Shown piece after piece: positions 6,019 to 6,995 of a DNA stretch of 6,995 bases. The notes below the pieces were generated by a model. That model did not search any database, was not told the DNA's origin, and was given only the letters and a program-made list of their open reading frames with translations. The stretch is from NCBI GenBank assembly GCA_002691095.1, contig NZGU01000001.1:51317-58311 (forward strand). The letters are read 5' to 3'. Position 1 is the stretch's first letter; each line of letters begins with the position of its first letter. The translations under genes and the position numbers were made by a program. This stretch comes from Kiritimatiellaceae bacterium (GTDB lineage: Bacteria; Verrucomicrobiota; Kiritimatiellia; Kiritimatiellales; Pontiellaceae).

Positions 6019-6995
6019 ATGATGAGCGAGGATACCATTGCAGCTGTCGCGACACCGGCGGGTGAAGGCGGCATTGGAATTGTACGTATTTCGGGTTCGG
6101 CGGCATTTGCGGTGGCAAACCGGGTGTTCCGAGCGGCGGATGGTCGATCGATGGAGTTGCGCGATGGTCAGACTTTTGCGTATGGCTCTTTTGTGAATGA
6201 GCGGGGTGAGTTGATTGATGCGGGATTGGCGTTGGTGATGCGGGGGCCACGTAGTTTCACGGGTGAGGATACGATTGAGTTGCAGGGGCATGGAGGTTCG
6301 GTGGTGTTGCGAGCGGTGTTGCGGGCGGCACTGGAAGCGGGGGCGCGATCGGCGGAACCCGGAGAGTTTTCGCGGCGGGCATTTTTGAATGGGCGGATGG
6401 ATTTGACGCAAGCGGAGGGGTTGTTTGATCTGATTCGGGCGCGGTCCGATCGGGCCGCACGGGCGGCGGTAGAGCAGTTGGAAGGGGGGTTGCGCCGTAC
6501 GTTTGATGCTTTGTATGATTCGTTTTTAGAGGTGACGGCTAATTTGGAGACCACCCTTGATTTTGTGGAGGATGAACTGCCGGATGATGTCTTCAGTGGC
6601 ATTGCGCTGAAACTGGATGGTTCGTTGGGTGAGTTGGAGGAGTTGTTGGCAACGTGGAACGAGGGGCGTTTGTTGCGCGATGGGGTTCGAGTCGCTATTT
6701 TGGGTCGTCCTAATGCAGGCAAGTCGACGTTGTTGAACCGGTTGTTGGGATATGAGCGGGCGATTGTTTCGGAGGTGGCGGGAACGACGCGGGATACTAT
6801 TGAGGAGTCGTGGCTGTTGAAGGGAGTTCCGCTGCGGTTGACGGATACGGCGGGGTTGCGAGAAACCGCGTGCGATGTGGAGGCGGAGGGTATTCGACGA
6901 GCGGAGGCACACGGGGAGGCGGCTGAGTTGATTGTGTATGTGTTGGATGCATCGGAGCCGTTGAGCGAAGAGGATCGGAACAGATTGGCGGTTCT
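6019..6995 (+). CDS. mnmE: tRNA uridine-5-carboxymethylaminomethyl(34) GTPase MnmE, 3' partial
   Basis: MnmE works with MnmG in the cytosol to place a (carboxymethyl)aminomethyl group on C5 of the wobble uridine of certain tRNAs, using a folate one-carbon unit and GTP hydrolysis. The visible 325 codons begin [20 protein letters not shown], the standard N-terminus with the folate-binding domain (about 1-120), including the [16 protein letters not shown] block. A helical stretch follows with the [20 protein letters not shown] motif at its start. The G domain then shows G1 GRPNAGKST (229-237), G2 GTTRDT (255-260) and G3 DTAGLRE (276-282), with Glu282 as the expected catalytic glutamate. The window ends before G4 (NKxD), the rest of the helical domain and the C-terminal Cys motif, so more than 100 residues are missing and no stop is seen. 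Two adjacent ATGs (6019 and 6022) could start it; 6019 is chosen, with little to separate them. It is divergent from the yqaE block and probably expressed independently. Confidence 0.97.
   Translation, partial: MMSEDTIAAVATPAGEGGIGIVRISGSAAFAVANRVFRAADGRSMELRDGQTFAYGSFVNERGELIDAGLALVMRGPRSFTGEDTIELQGHGGSVVLRAVLRAALEAGARSAEPGEFSRRAFLNGRMDLTQAEGLFDLIRARSDRAARAAVEQLEGGLRRTFDALYDSFLEVTANLETTLDFVEDELPDDVFSGIALKLDGSLGELEELLATWNEGRLLRDGVRVAILGRPNAGKSTLLNRLLGYERAIVSEVAGTTRDTIEESWLLKGVPLRLTDTAGLRETACDVEAEGIRRAEAHGEAAELIVYVLDASEPLSEEDRNRLAV

Noticed and set aside
6168..6912. Open frames of 128 and 184 codons on the - strand opposite mnmE
   Set aside because: The + strand frame is an unmistakable MnmE through G3. 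The reverse products are low-complexity and Arg/Pro/Ser-rich.

Overview
The window looks like ordinary chromosomal DNA from a Gram-negative bacterium. Two lipoproteins with clear lipoboxes, a periplasmic-type signal peptide and an M48 envelope protease all imply a cell with a periplasm and probably an outer membrane. Moderate GC, a DUF1015 protein beside gpsA and mixed use of Shine-Dalgarno sites would fit the PVC superphylum (for example Kiritimatiellota or Verrucomicrobiota). That placement is a weak inference, not something the sequence proves. There is no rRNA, tRNA, CRISPR array, transposase or phage gene.

Layout, left part, + strand: gpsA (glycerol-3-phosphate dehydrogenase, missing its first roughly ten codons at the window edge), then a well-formed promoter, a complete DUF1015 protein of unknown function, and 28 bp later an M48-family metalloprotease lipoprotein. 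The M48 gene meets the next gene tail to tail, with the two stop codons interlocked.

Middle part, - strand, reading right to left from 5896 to 3075: a YqaE/Pmp3-type small membrane protein gene broken by a single extra base, a PEGA-like lipoprotein, a Kef-type cation/proton antiporter lacking an RCK domain, and a secreted LpqC/PHB-depolymerase-like serine hydrolase. Gaps are 15, 80 and 14 bp, so this is probably one operon, with a possible internal control point (a 31-bp inverted repeat) just ahead of the antiporter. Most of the block concerns the cell envelope: YqaE/Pmp3 and the antiporter both bear on membrane potential and cation balance.

Right part, + strand: a 122-bp AT-rich divergent spacer, then mnmE (tRNA U34 modification GTPase), which runs off the right edge after its G3 motif and has no stop codon in the window.

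The + strand is richer in G than C even where genes lie on the - strand, which suggests replication-linked skew with + as the leading strand. The PEGA-like lipoprotein gene is the exception. The observations most worth a second look are the frameshifted yqaE, the inverted repeat over the antiporter ribosome site, and the ParB/Srx-like motif in the DUF1015 protein.
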